From Hoplostethus atlanticus (lineage: Eukaryota; Chordata; Actinopteri; Trachichthyiformes; Trachichthyidae): a DNA stretch of 64,000 bases. The DNA is taken from positions 6,009,501 through 6,073,500 of the forward strand of contig JAXDDX010000001.1 in NCBI GenBank assembly GCA_034670405.1, written 5' to 3'. Both the position numbers and the translations under genes were made by a program. Below the pieces are notes generated by a model. It worked only from the letters and a program-made list of their open reading frames with translations. It had not been told where the DNA came from and did not search any database. Position 1 is the stretch's first letter; each line of letters starts with the position of its first letter. Shown piece by piece: positions 23,801 to 34,289 of this stretch.

Positions 23801-26220
23801 GCTGGTAATTTTTAAAACCTTGGCATTCTGTTATGTAAAATGAAGCAACAATTCATCTAGATTTCTATAGGCCATAAACCCTTTAACTGCATGATATCAC
23901 TGGTCACAGTAAATAAAAAGAAAAACAGAATAACTGAGTAGGGTGAGAAAACTACAATAGTCATCATCAATGTCATTTATTTAACCTCAGGCAAGTAGGG
24001 AAAGACTCCCTGTTTCACCATCACTCAGAGGTTGTGTTGAGGTGAAGATGTAACGTATGACTCAGCTATGCCCCCATCAACAGAAAGTGCTACCACCCCT
24101 CCAGACTACTGACTACAATGACAATGCTTCTCTAGAGTTTGACTGTAACTGAGGATGAAATCCATTATGCTGCACTTCAGCATCATCGTCATCACAAAAT
24201 CCTCCACTTTGGCTGCAAGTTAGTGTTAGTGTGTGTAATTAAAACAACAACAGCTGATTATTTGTTTGTGTCATTTATTAAGTGTAATAGACTGTATGCA
24301 TTTTTAGAAGGTTCCAAGTCTAATGTACTTTGAAAATAGTATGGATCATTATAAGCACACGTTTTTCTCCAAGCTCAGTAATCAACACTGGGGGAATCAC
24401 CATCATCATCATCAAGATATTTTAAAGCCACACTGATATTCCCGGTAATGACACATAAATTGTATCTTTTTCATATTATTTTCCCCTTTTTTCTGAATGC
24501 CCACACACATAGAAAGGTATTTTCATTAATGCCAAGCCATGGCTGTAATAATATTTATAACAGGGTGGATCAGCCTTTCTCGGTGTTCCAAGTTAAGCAA
24601 GTATCATTTTCGACTTACTATAATTATTCAACCATAAATTACTGTGCAGAAAAATGAGATCATGTTCAAAAAAGCAAAGCTTTCTTTTTCGCCGTGATGT
24701 CCTTGTGCAAAATAATTTGACGGCTATAAACTCATCTCAAAAACAATACAACCAATTAGACCAGTGAGTTTGTTCAAGATTGAGATTAATATTTGACTAA
24801 ATATTTCATTAAGAAAAATGGCCATATAATGATTTCATCCACTTACCTACTTATTAGTTTTAACATTCAGTCCCTGAATGCTACAGACTATTGAAAAGCA
24901 GTGACGAATTGACAAGAAGGTAATTCTGTGAGCTCAGGTTATGTAAGAGATAGACCTTAAGGCACAAGTCACAGGCAGCCAGACACTTATGAAATGTTGT
25001 TATTGCAGAAAAAAATTAGGTGACAGAGGAGTCAAAGGGGAGGTCAAAAAAAGTTCAAATAGTGGTTTGATTTTGATAATATTTGCCATGTGGCAATGCT
25101 AGTTTCAGGCATTGTTATGGGAGAGAAAACATGTTAAGGGCTTGCACAAGAATAAAGTAAGCTCTGACTCAGTAATGGCCTATCACAGGATTGCATCAAA
25201 ATGAAATTTAACACTCAGTTAGTTAATGCTGGTTTAGGGGTAGAATTGAGACACATGTACCCATGTTTATATCACAATGAGGCAAAAAATGACAAAACTT
25301 ACCATTGTATGTCCATTTGGCACCTGAAACAGATAAATGAAAAATCAAGAATACAATTTGATATCAACTTTGAGCAAATGTTCACAGAAAAGAACCACTT
25401 CAATAACGAGTTTGTGCACTATGGCTTTGCACATTTTCACACTTTTATTAATTTTTAATTTTTTAATTTTTACACTTAAGCCATAATCATCTTTATTTGC
25501 CTTCTTCTCTGCATTATTAAACTATCAATTTTGCAACAGGAACATTGCTTCTACATGAAAAAAGCTAAATGGCTATAATTGAAGCTGAACAGGCATCAGG
25601 TGTAATCTCAGTGCCAAGTGGCCATGTCTCATATCACCCTCTCCTCTCCCTTTTTTCCCTTCCAGTGTCAGAAATAGCCTGTGGTTGATGGAGATGGACC
25701 AGACACTGTCGTGTTATCTAGTTAATAACGTGAGTTCACTCTACGAAGGTGTGTACCATGCTTTAATAACACGTCTTCTTTGTACATGCTAAATACGGAA
25801 GCCCCGAAGGCTTCCCCCTTGCACCTTTTATACCTTAACATGGGCTAAACCAAATATAGGGCAGGCTAAACCATTCACATGGGTATATTCAGTTTACACC
25901 ACAGACACCTGCCATGAAGCATCTTTTCTACCACTCTGCTCTAGAACCCGCAATTGCTAAATAAATAACCCACCGTCAATCTAATCTTATTTTCTTTTTA
26001 TTATAATTCATTTTTAATGATGTTTCAGAAAACGTCTATTTCCCATGCGCAGATGTATTGGGATTCAATAGTTGTTGTCTACACACTCTTCTCTTCACTC
26101 TGAGCACTTAACAAAGTACATCCCAATACTTTTCTTCCCAGCAAGAATGTTCTTACCATGCAAGACGGCGAAGAAAGTCACTTGGAGGAGAACAGTGGGT
26201 GTGAAGCTCAGAATCTGCAT
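11801..26220 (-). CDS. ca12: Carbonic anhydrase 12, membrane-bound extracellular enzyme, complete
   Basis: Zinc enzyme that interconverts CO2 and bicarbonate at the outer cell surface. Coding exons in order: 26157-26220, 25303-25323 (21-nt microexon, AKWTYN), 22394-22573, 20877-21019, 18997-19092, 18839-18902, 18429-18586, 18073-18199, 14444-14467 (24-nt microexon, ADLSWMNL), 13723-13807, 11801-11879. All phases join, giving about 346 residues (human 354) and 11 coding exons. Seen: signal peptide ([12 protein letters not shown]...), proton-shuttle His87 in NNGHS, zinc ligands His112 and His114 in AAQLHFHWG and His138 in [14 protein letters not shown] with the catalytic Thr, a transmembrane helix at about 294-317 ending [10 protein letters not shown], and a short tail ending GSRV, a class I PDZ-ligand shape. 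CA12 is preferred over CA9 or CA14 because usp3 and fbxl22 follow as in human 15q22. Intron 8 contains a second reading frame described separately. Confidence 0.95.
12480..13060 (+). mobile_element. Decayed L2-type LINE reverse-transcriptase fragment
   Basis: In ca12 intron 10, opposite orientation. GGGGTTCTCCTCTCTATTCA resembles the VLGPLLFSIY segment, and CAGATGACATCCAGCTGCAT resembles the ADDTQLY catalytic segment of fish L2 reverse transcriptase. A CACATTGGCTTCC string near 12977 resembles the HWLP region. Frames are broken by stops and indels. The assignment rests on remembered motif order. Confidence 0.45.
13887..13914. repeat. (TG)n microsatellite
   Basis: Fourteen TG units in ca12 intron 9, 72 bases upstream (in ca12 sense) of the transmembrane exon. 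Confidence 0.95.
14444..14467 (-). other. ca12: 24-nt microexon of ca12 encoding the juxtamembrane linker
   Basis: CTGACCTGTC... is preceded by a CTCTGTTACTCAG acceptor and followed by a GTATGT donor. It keeps phase 1 on both sides and adds ADLSWMNL between the catalytic domain and the transmembrane helix. Skipping it keeps the frame, so an isoform without it is possible; human CA12 also has an isoform differing by a short insert near this site. Confidence 0.7.
14770..15900 (+). mobile_element. Decayed L2-type LINE fragment
   Basis: Sense-strand remnants in family order: DTITPVLKK at about 14873-14900 (compare ITPVLKKPSLD of fish L2), [13 protein letters not shown] near 15395-15431 (the YADD catalytic box region) and [12 protein letters not shown] near 15700-15740 (compare RLDYCNSLLYG). 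Stops and indels interrupt it. A short piece at 15238-15300 ending in a GGTAATA motif resembles another fish repeat tail. Inserted antisense in ca12 intron 8. Confidence 0.55.
16738..17548 (-). CDS. Unidentified two-exon gene nested in ca12 intron 8
   Basis: I do not recognise this protein. Exon A 17500-17548 starts at the first ATG after an in-frame stop ([17 protein letters not shown]), then a 118-base GT-AG intron, then exon B 16738-17381, giving about 230 residues. Exon B alone is 214 codons open in an AT-rich intron, with no methionine until near its end, so it must be spliced to something upstream. Seen: no signal peptide or membrane segment; a basic middle part ([29 protein letters not shown]); probable helices with [18 protein letters not shown] and [12 protein letters not shown]; and a proline/histidine-rich end ([14 protein letters not shown]). 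A TATA-like string (17753-17764) lies about 200 bases upstream. Alternatives: more upstream exons; a 3' alternative exon of ca12, because ca12 exon 8 also ends in phase 1 and joins exon B in frame; or an old retrocopy. The ATG context is weak. Confidence 0.5.
17856..17917 (-). other. Possible alternative terminal exon of ca12 with a hydrophobic end
   Basis: A strong polypyrimidine acceptor (TTTTTCTCTTCTACAG) is followed, in the phase left by ca12 exon 8, by [20 protein letters not shown] and a stop. A short hydrophobic C-terminus directly after the catalytic domain resembles a GPI-anchor or tail-anchor signal. A chance occurrence is quite possible. Confidence 0.2.
18200..26156. other. ca12 introns 1-7: no further genes seen
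   Basis: The gaps between ca12 exons (largest 22574-25302, 21020-22393 and 19093-20876) were read on both strands. Frames of 60-140 codons occur, but none shows family motifs, splice-phase continuity or a signal peptide. Sequence is AT-rich and unique-looking. Confidence 0.5.
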
Positions 26221-26298
26221 CTTGATCTCTCTCTCTGTGTGGTATTGTGAAACAGTTGAGACCGGGGGCTTTGGAGCGGAGCACCGGCTCTCAAACCG

Positions 26299-26340
26299 GC
26301 TTTTATGTTGTCAGCTTCATTGCAACTCGCCGTGACGTCA
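26299..26340 (-). promoter_or_regulatory. ca12: ca12 core promoter: palindromic CRE and TATA-like box
   Basis: A full cAMP-response element TGACGTCA lies at 26333-26340, and CATAAAAG reads on the minus strand at 26307-26300. The spacing would put transcription start near 26270, about 50 bases before the ATG at 26220. Position and order fit a CRE-TATA promoter; activity is inferred. Confidence 0.55.
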
Positions 26341-26571
26341 GAGCAATGATAAACAGCCTCCGGAGTCATCTGGGCAACGGAGAGTGACAACTCAACAGCG
26401 TCGACCGCATCCTTGCAAAAGTTTCTCATTTAGGGCGCAACGTCAAGACCTGCCCCTGCAGGATGCGGGAAATGGTGAGCACCATGCCAGTGCATCCACT
26501 ACTGTAAATGACCCGCCTCCCCTCCCCAGTGCAAGTTACTGCAATTGCATTGTTTTACAACATGTAATGCA

Positions 26572-26572
<1 letters not shown>

Positions 26573-26631
<59 letters not shown>

Positions 26632-26652
26632 GCTATCTAGCTATCTATCTAC
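26573..26652. repeat. (TCTA)n microsatellite
   Basis: About 20 units with two CTAG variants near the 3' end, between the divergent starts of ca12 and the Kunitz gene. Confidence 0.95.
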
Positions 26653-26844
26653 CTGTATTTGTATATATCTTATAATCTTATATTCTCACTCATTGCAGGA
26701 TAAAGACATAACAGAATTGGAAATCTTTGTGTAGGGTGTTATTTTAACTTGGCTAATGATGACATTAATATTCTGCCCTGTCTATGTGCATCTGTGCTGC
26801 TGTTAGCTGGAATTCTGGGTAATTGGGTCCCTGAATGTTCCCTG

Positions 26845-26905
26845 AACATTGAGGCTTGTTTGTGATAGAGGGCTATATAAATAAACTTGACTTGACTTGA
26901 ATGTG
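26845..26905 (+). mobile_element. Fish LINE/SINE 3' tail
   Basis: GGGCTATATAAATAAACTTG followed by the repeated pentamer ACTTG is a common 3' end of non-LTR elements in teleosts. Only the tail can be recognised. Confidence 0.45.
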
Positions 26906-27182
26906 CAAAAACGTATTCTGAATATAAACTAATGTATAGCTGCCATAAAAAACTGTTATTCTCCCACTTTATTGGTGCATTAAGTCCTAATGTAATCAAC
27001 GGCCACCTTTCCTACAACACTAAGAGGAAGATGTTAGTTCCCGCCATTAACTTTTTCTTCAAATGACACCTAGCGAGAAAAAAGGAGAAGAACATCGGTC
27101 CAAAGTTCAAAACTGACAATGACAACTGTAGTTTACAACCACCATTCACTCCAGGAAAGAGCACACAAAGTGAAGCAGCAAG

Positions 27183-28942
27183 ATGAAGCTCCTTCTAGTT
27201 TTTGGAATTGCTTTTGCTGCATTCCCCATCAGCCATTCTGCCATACCAGGTATATATTTTTTCTTGTTGAATTACAGTTAATTTAAAACCACAGCCTTGG
27301 GTAAGTTTATATACCTGAATTTAACTTTCGGAATAGGCTACGCCATCAACCTGTGGGTTGGACTTCACTGAAAGAGTATCAGGTGTTAGCCTCGTGCATT
27401 ACTGCTGTTTTGAGGGAAAATATAGTTTATTTTATATAACATTGTCAATTTCTTTCTTTCATTTAAACAACAGCTATATATAAAGTGTCAGTTTCACTGA
27501 AACTACAGCAGTGAGATGAAGCTTCTCCTTTAGGGTTTTATGAGCCATTATTACTCATGCTTACACGGTGGTTACACTGGACGTTAGGGGTTTCACTTTT
27601 GCTGTAACATACTGTGGACTGAATCATATATAGCTATGATGTCTGCATATTTTAAATTTGGAAAATCCATTCAGTTCACGTAGATTTAAAAGTTGATGGG
27701 GGTTAGACATGATTAAGCAAATCTAGGCTGTAATTGTTGTATTTTACTTTCCACTGACTATATTTTCATGTTGTGACTTGCACCTGAAGCCAACAATGAC
27801 CACCTCTAGACAGTGTAGACTTGACCAGGAAATAAGATGGTGTATGGGTCTACTGTCCTGGAAATGCTATTTACACATTGTTAATGAGTGTGCTAAACTG
27901 ACTCCATAATTTCTTCTTCCATAATTCCAGTTTTCTGAACACTGAGATCACTGCTGTCTGAGTCGGATAGTTTTGAGCATTATGAGCTAATACTATGTTT
28001 CTTCTACTATTTAACTTTATCTCATCTCACTACTGTGGAGATTGCAAGCACACCAAATTGTGCCAATCCAGGAATAGCCAGCAGTCCTCTGTTAGTTTCC
28101 CTCCAAGACTTAAGTGTTGGTTTTATTGGAGTTTGTAATCTTGTATTGTTAGAGGAAGAAGAAGAGAAACTTCTTCCCTGCTATGAAGGGTGGGAGTGCT
28201 GGAAATTATACCATAAATGACACATTTTATTGCAGTTATAAAAAGGAGTGGGTTAGTTAAATATTAGTCATGTGAAGAGAGAACTCTTGGTGGTTTGCAC
28301 TGAGCACTGTATTGTATAGTGTGCTGTGTGCTATACAGTGCAGTGTTCATCTCGCTTGTTTATTCTGTGTTTGAAATGTACCAATAGTAGGATATATGAC
28401 ACTACAAATATAAATACTTTGACTTAGAAATCATACATTTCTGTCCAGAATATATTAATACTGTATGCAGCCTTGAACCATCAGCAAATAACAACTCATG
28501 TCTTTGTCATCCAACAGAATTTTGTAAGTTGCCCCCTGCTGAAGGTGAAGGCATGAACTTCAATTTCGCTCTATACTATGACCACATTAAAGATGAGTGC
28601 CAGCCTTTCATATACAAAGGAGAAAAAGGAAATGACAATCGGTTTGGAAATGAGAGAGAGTGTATCAGGAATTGCTCGGCCAACGCAGACATGATCTATC
28701 CCATGAAAGGTGAGATGAAAAAAAAAAGTGTTGATTCATGTTGATTTACCTTGACACTGTTCATTTGGAATATGCAAAATATCTAATGTATCTTCAAACC
28801 CCACCTAAAAGAGGGTTTGGCACATGTCTTTCATACTGGCTATAAACTGAGGACTTTGGAACATTAACTGAGTTTTATGGCCTTCAGGACTATGAAAGGA
28901 AACACGTCATCAAGCCTCCCTGATAGCAAGTCATTATTGAGT

Positions 28943-29016
<74 letters not shown>

Positions 29017-29819
29017 AATGGTCATCTAATGTTGGGTTTCTTGAGGGCTATCTCAGCTTCACGTTAGGCTGGGATCTTTGCATTGTCATGTCTGCAGAGG
29101 AGCATGCTCATTATATGACCACAAAGCCTACTGTATCAGTGCCAGTGCTATTTCACATAAAGTAAATATGTGTCTCATTAACAACTGTGTAATAGTCAGG
29201 CCCAAATAACTTTACTTTTAAGTTTACTTTATCATGCCATTATTACTTCAGGGGCTGTTCAAGGACAATTCTCAGCATCAGGTGATAGCAATATGCCATC
29301 AAGTGGTGAAAGAGCTCATGACACAGAAAAGAGAAACAGTGAGAGAAAATACCAACAGGCCAACATACAGTTGGTTAGATTTGATCATGTCATTATAATT
29401 AGCAATCTGTTAACATTTGTGTCTTGCTTTGAATTAGAAATAAAATACTACTACTACAACTATTACTACTATGAAAAATAATAAATATGTCCTGCTTTTT
29501 CTCCTTCACAGCATCTAAAGCTTGCAGCTTTCACAAGGAAACTGGCAAATGCAGTGGTAATTATTTGAGGTACTACTATGATTCTATCCATGACAAATGT
29601 AAAAAATTCCTTTGGTCTGGCTGCATCGGAAATGGAAACAGATTTACTGATCAAGAAATCTGCAACGCTACTTGTGCTGGTGTCCATGGTGAGCCCACAT
29701 CCCTCTTGTTTAACCTATAGTTTTTCTTTCTTGTTTAGTCTAATTTTTCTCTTCCTCTTTCTTCTTCTCATTGTTAAATGCCTTGGGTACTATGAATGAA
29801 AGGCGCTCTTAATTTAAAA

Positions 29820-29855
<36 letters not shown>

Positions 29856-30642
29856 GTTATTATTAAGCAAGTATCAATTATTTTGTTTCATTAGATGTTG
29901 GTGATGAAGAGGAAGAGGTTGAACCAGACACTCCAGTTGGTGAGTAGACATACTGTATGGTGGCATTACAGTAAATGTATATACATAAGCTTATATGCAG
30001 AAAGTGTGTTTTTAGAATATGGACAAAATATTGTATTGCAATTATTTTTACCTGTGTATTTAAGTTGTAATGCGACTTATATTATATATTGCAAATTGGA
30101 ATATTGGAATATAATTGGAATATTGGAAATTATTATATTGGAAAAAAGTGATACTGGTCCAGATTCATGTTTTCAGTATGTTTTCCACATATCTCTGTGT
30201 CATGTGCTATGTCTATAACAAGTTCTTACAGGTTCCAACTACCTGGATAAAAAATGTTGTGTACTATGTTGAGAACGGTCTACTTATTGACTGCAGGTGA
30301 ACCCTTCTCGGTTGTGAAAATATTGTCTTCTTTATCTTAACAGCACTCATCTGTGGAATTGTGCTTGGTATCATTGGTGCCATCGTCATCATAGTTGTAG
30401 TTGTCTTGTCTGTGAAGTCAAAGTAAGGCAATATTTGTTTTTCATTTCTACTTTTGATCTTGTTTGGCAAAAAAATAAATAGATTGAGTGCAACTAAAAG
30501 TAATACATCTTCTTGACAAGAAAGAAAATTCATGACAATTGAAAATGTCTTCATTTTCTCTAGGGATACACCCAAAAAGGCAACAAGGAAAGAACCCAAG
30601 ACTGAGTTACCTCTTCAGGATAAAGGGACTGACCTGGCATAG
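27183..30642 (+). CDS. Single-pass membrane protein with two Kunitz/BPTI domains
   Basis: Exons 27183-27249, 28518-28709, 29252-29281, 29512-29688, 29895-29939, 30344-30422 and 30564-30642 join in phase to give about 222 residues. Order: signal peptide (MKLLLVFGIAFAAFPISHSA), Kunitz domain 1 (25-75), a short GAVQGQFSASG linker, Kunitz domain 2 (101-151), an acidic linker (DEEEEVEPD), a transmembrane helix (171-192) and a basic tail. Domain 2 has all six cysteines at BPTI spacing (101, 110, 126, 134, 147, 151), but its P1 residue is Ser111, unlike trypsin inhibitors. Domain 1 keeps cysteines 25, 50, 71 and 75, but Gly34 and Glu58 replace the pair that forms the exposed disulfide. Sequons NCS and NAT suggest glycosylation. 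The family is clear; the orthology is not, so no symbol is given. Possible roles are serine-protease inhibition at the cell surface or a non-inhibitory ligand function. Transcribed away from ca12, with about 960 bases between the two ATGs. Confidence 0.92.
28945..29012. repeat. (GA)n microsatellite
   Basis: More than 30 GA units in intron 2 of the Kunitz gene; it creates an artificial Glu-Arg reading frame. Confidence 0.95.
29760..29865 (+). mobile_element. SINE/LINE tail with (TTA)n
   Basis: AATGCCTTGGGTACTATGAA and GAAAGGCGCTCTTAATTTAA, followed by about 15 TTA units, resemble the 3' end of teleost non-LTR elements. In intron 4 of the Kunitz gene. Confidence 0.4.
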
Positions 30643-31500
30643 AAGACACCTCTGTAGCACATCTGGGTTTGCTGTGTGCTTGGTTGTGTGTAGTAATGCT
30701 ACCAGTCTTGATACTAAACATTCAAAAGAACATATCAGTGTTGCAACTCACAACAACACTTGTATGTTTAGCAGACATATGTGAAAGCCATCACAATATA
30801 GTTCAACTCTACTATGTATGCTTTGGTCTGGATGACTGCCACACACAAAACAAATTGAGATGTTGCAGTGATAAGAGACTTTTATCAGACAACATTTAAC
30901 AAAATACTTGATCAAAATAATAGGTTAGCTACACAATGCTAAGTCTACTACTATTGTTAAATACAATAGTAAGTAAGTAAGTAAGTAAATAAATACTTAA
31001 ATACAATGATGCAAATGGTGGCTCAGACCAATGTGTACAGAAATAGAAGTGCCTAAAATGATTTCAACCATGATGCCAGGAATCTCATAAATACTTCACT
31101 GGTTTAAAGATGCATTTGCATTATTATATATCACCAGGGTCAATGATTTTCTGAACATAATCTGCACTATAAATTTAAAAAACAATAAGTGATGAATTTA
31201 GAACTTTTGTTTACAGTGATACCTACTTAAATATGTATAATTCAATATGCAATACTTCACTTTCAGTCCAAACTTTCACATTGAAACAAATTCCATAAAG
31301 TTCTGAATACAGGTATTATGAAACATTCATATTTCTAAAGATGCTACTCAATAATAGGCAAAAGCATATATATTAGTGCATATTCAGTCCCCTCTGTCAT
31401 AGTGTAACACAGAAGATGTTGGTACAGTATCCTGCTCAGAATTGGTGAAGCTTTTGTTTCAGGTTTTGAAGATTCTAGCACAGAAGCTTTGAAAATAAAC
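30643..31500 (+). other. 3' UTR of the Kunitz gene
   Basis: Non-coding sequence after the stop at 30640-30642. AATAAA occurs at 30988-30993 (next to an AAGT repeat) and at 31494-31499; either could end the transcript. Confidence 0.45.
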
Positions 31501-33780
31501 CTTCTCCCCGTTCTTTTTTAACCTTTTTTTTTTAAATCATCACTGAGAGGTGATAACATAATTCATATTTTGTGTTTGTGATTTGAAATTATTCTTATGT
31601 ATGATTGTGTAGTTTTGCAGACTAATCATCAGAACGTCTTTTATAAGGAATTTGCAAAGGGTTTTTTATTAATTAAGTAGTATCATTCTCCTTAGAACAT
31701 TGTGATTATTGTCTATTGTCTATTGTCTATATCCTTTTGTAATTGTGGTTTAAAAGTATTCTGAAGTGTGATAGTGTTGTTTAACAAACTAACTAATTAT
31801 CACAGTGTTTGTGTATTGTTTGAGTTGCAAAAGGCTTTTTCTAAGTTAGGTGGTTTGACTAGCTGATCAGAACATACTGTTGGCACTTCATCTTGATGCT
31901 GAGTCCACCACCATCATCACTCATACATGTAAAAAGATTGCGGGTCCAAATCCATAGCCAAGCAACCAAGAAGGGTCCTAGGAAGAACCATGCATGGTAT
32001 CACCTCTGAGACCTCTACAACAGGGCCCTCTTGGGGAAACTCAGAAAGGTGCTACAAGAACCCATAAGGTGCTAGGTTTAACTTTTATTAAATGTAGTAT
32101 GTCTTAATAAGCCATGTATGAAAGCACATAAATTACTGAAAGGTATAACTTGATGGAAAATAGAGGGTACATCTATTCCTATTTCTATCTACACAACTCT
32201 AATATTTACAAACACTAATTTAAACAGTGATTTTAGAGCTTCGAAACACATTGCACTCATGTTTCAGTTATCACGTACACAGCCACAGTACTTGCAGTGT
32301 TCAGAGAATTGATTTTCTGATTAAAAGAATGTTTCCAAAGTCGTGTTTTGACGTTCTGTAAAAGGTCTTTAGTCTTCAGTATTTGAATTAAAGGTTGGGT
32401 CTTCAATATAAGATATAAACAATAGGCCTGGACAGGTGAAGCATTTGGCAATAAGCATCAAGTTGACATCTCATTAAACAAGAAAGAAGACAGCCTCTAG
32501 GCCCTTGTGTTCAAGTATAATTTGGGTACCTTCTGTATCCTGCTCATAAACACACAGTGAAATAAAGGGAATATAATAGGGGATATTGACAGCTTTTGCA
32601 TTGTTAGTGAAACTTGCACCATTGATTTTGTGTTTCTGTCAGCTGGTAAATATTTTCTCAACACAATCATGGCTATCACTGCTGAATACCATAGCAAAAT
32701 ACAGTATGATTAAGTAGTCATTTAAAATGTTAGCAATATGAATGAATCCTTATACCCTGAAAGGGGAAGGTAAAGCAAGTGTAAAGGAAAGGGAAGAGTG
32801 GCTTCAGCAGACACGGTAGACTACAATCATTGGGCCATAGGGCCATTAGAGTACAAGCAGTTACACAATTTAAAAGTTCCTTTCAATCTGGTCAAGGGAA
32901 TATACCATCACACTGTGATGATCCCAGCAGATTTAGTGAATAGGATTACACTTCATGTGTCCCTGTGAAGAGACAGCACCTCTCTGAGAGGCATTCATTT
33001 CCCAAAGTAAAGAGGAGATCCTAGACTCCTACATTGATCAGGATTAGTGGCCTTGAGTGATAGGAAGCCCTTGCGGCTCCACATCAGCAGGGTGTACACC
33101 AGGGAGGGGAGAGGAAGAGACAATATTCTAGAGATTCTAGTACCTGCAAACCTCACATTTGATCTTACAGAGACTTGCAATGGATTGCAATGGAGACACA
33201 GTCCATAATGCAGGATCATTCCTTAATGAAGAGCAACATGTTGTATTCCTTAATGAGTCAATACGAAATGTGATTTGTTCTGTATTTCAGAACTTGAGTG
33301 ATGAAAGTCTGAATTACACAATTTTTAATAAAAATTAAATCATTTTCATTCTAAAATGTGACTACAGAGCAAATATGAGAGAAAAAACTAGAGCCAGCAG
33401 GCAGCTCTCTCTCCTCTTCAGCGTTCTTTCTCATTCTGTGTGTGATGGCGTGTGTGTCCACATTGGCTGCTGCTATGTTACGGAATCACAAGCGAGAGGG
33501 CAGCGGGAGTTGGACTGATATTGTTGCAATTCCCGCTGGTCGCCGATATAGATTATATTACTGTTTTGATTAATAAACTTAATATTAATACGCCTTCATC
33601 TATCAAGATAGTTCACATGCTGTTCCAACGTACAGGGATATCGCCGTACTACGCGTGCGTGCCTGACAGAGGAGCACCCGCAAAACAGTTTTTACTTTAC
33701 TAATTTAAAGACACTCTTGGTCTCATAACACTATCAATAGCGTAATAAGATGTTAATAATTTACTCTGCTTGGCTAAATC
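31501..33780. other. Intergenic region between the Kunitz gene and usp3
   Basis: No coding exon seen. It holds a weak tandem similarity between about 31570-31690 and 31735-31855, a small GTCTATT triplication near 31711-31733, and an 83-codon plus-strand frame (33452-33703) without family features. Confidence 0.45.
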
Positions 33781-33784
33781 AAAT

Positions 33785-33900
33785 AAGCCTCTCGCGGGAA
33801 AAACATTTTTGACCGAATGCGAAAACGGAAGTAGACAGAAGTGAGACCTCTCGCGTCGCCTGGATACTGTCTCGTTGGACCCTTGAGTTGGAGAAAAAAC
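33785..33900 (+). promoter_or_regulatory. usp3: Probable usp3 promoter (CpG-containing, TATA-less)
   Basis: A local GC-rich, CpG-containing stretch about 400-500 bases before the usp3 ATG has an E2F-like CTCGCGGGAAA (33791-33801), an ETS-type CGGAAGT (33826-33832) and a CTCTCGCG string near 33848. No TATA box. This is typical of a housekeeping promoter; the start site is not defined. Confidence 0.4.
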
Positions 33901-34289
33901 AAGCCGGCAGATGCAACGTCATTTCCTCAAGTTATTTCCATTTGTGTATAGCTAAAGCCAACTGTTATCTGTTACCTTATACAGCATAGCCAATGTTAGC
34001 GCAGTGTGCAGCAAATGCTTTCTTCTTATTTTACCAAATTGACAAGAAGAAAACACCATTACTTGGATTTGCTATAAACAGCTATACTTTGGAGTAATAT
34101 TGGCCATATAACTAGATATTTCGCGTGTTAGCTTTAGCTAAATTGGGTAAACGTGCGTTAGCTAAGTAGTTGGTTGGTTAGCTAGCTAGCTACCTTTAGA
34201 CTAATTAGCTAACTTTAGTGAGTCACCCTGATCTCTCTTATTGTTGATGTTGGGGCTGGCTAGCTGACTTAGCTAACAAGTCTAAATTG

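Noticed and set aside
28941-29165. Glu-Arg repeat frame
   Set aside because: Translation of the (GA)n microsatellite in an intron.
31930-31960. Possible tRNA T-arm (GCGGGTCCAAATCC)
   Set aside because: No matching acceptor, D or anticodon arms around it.
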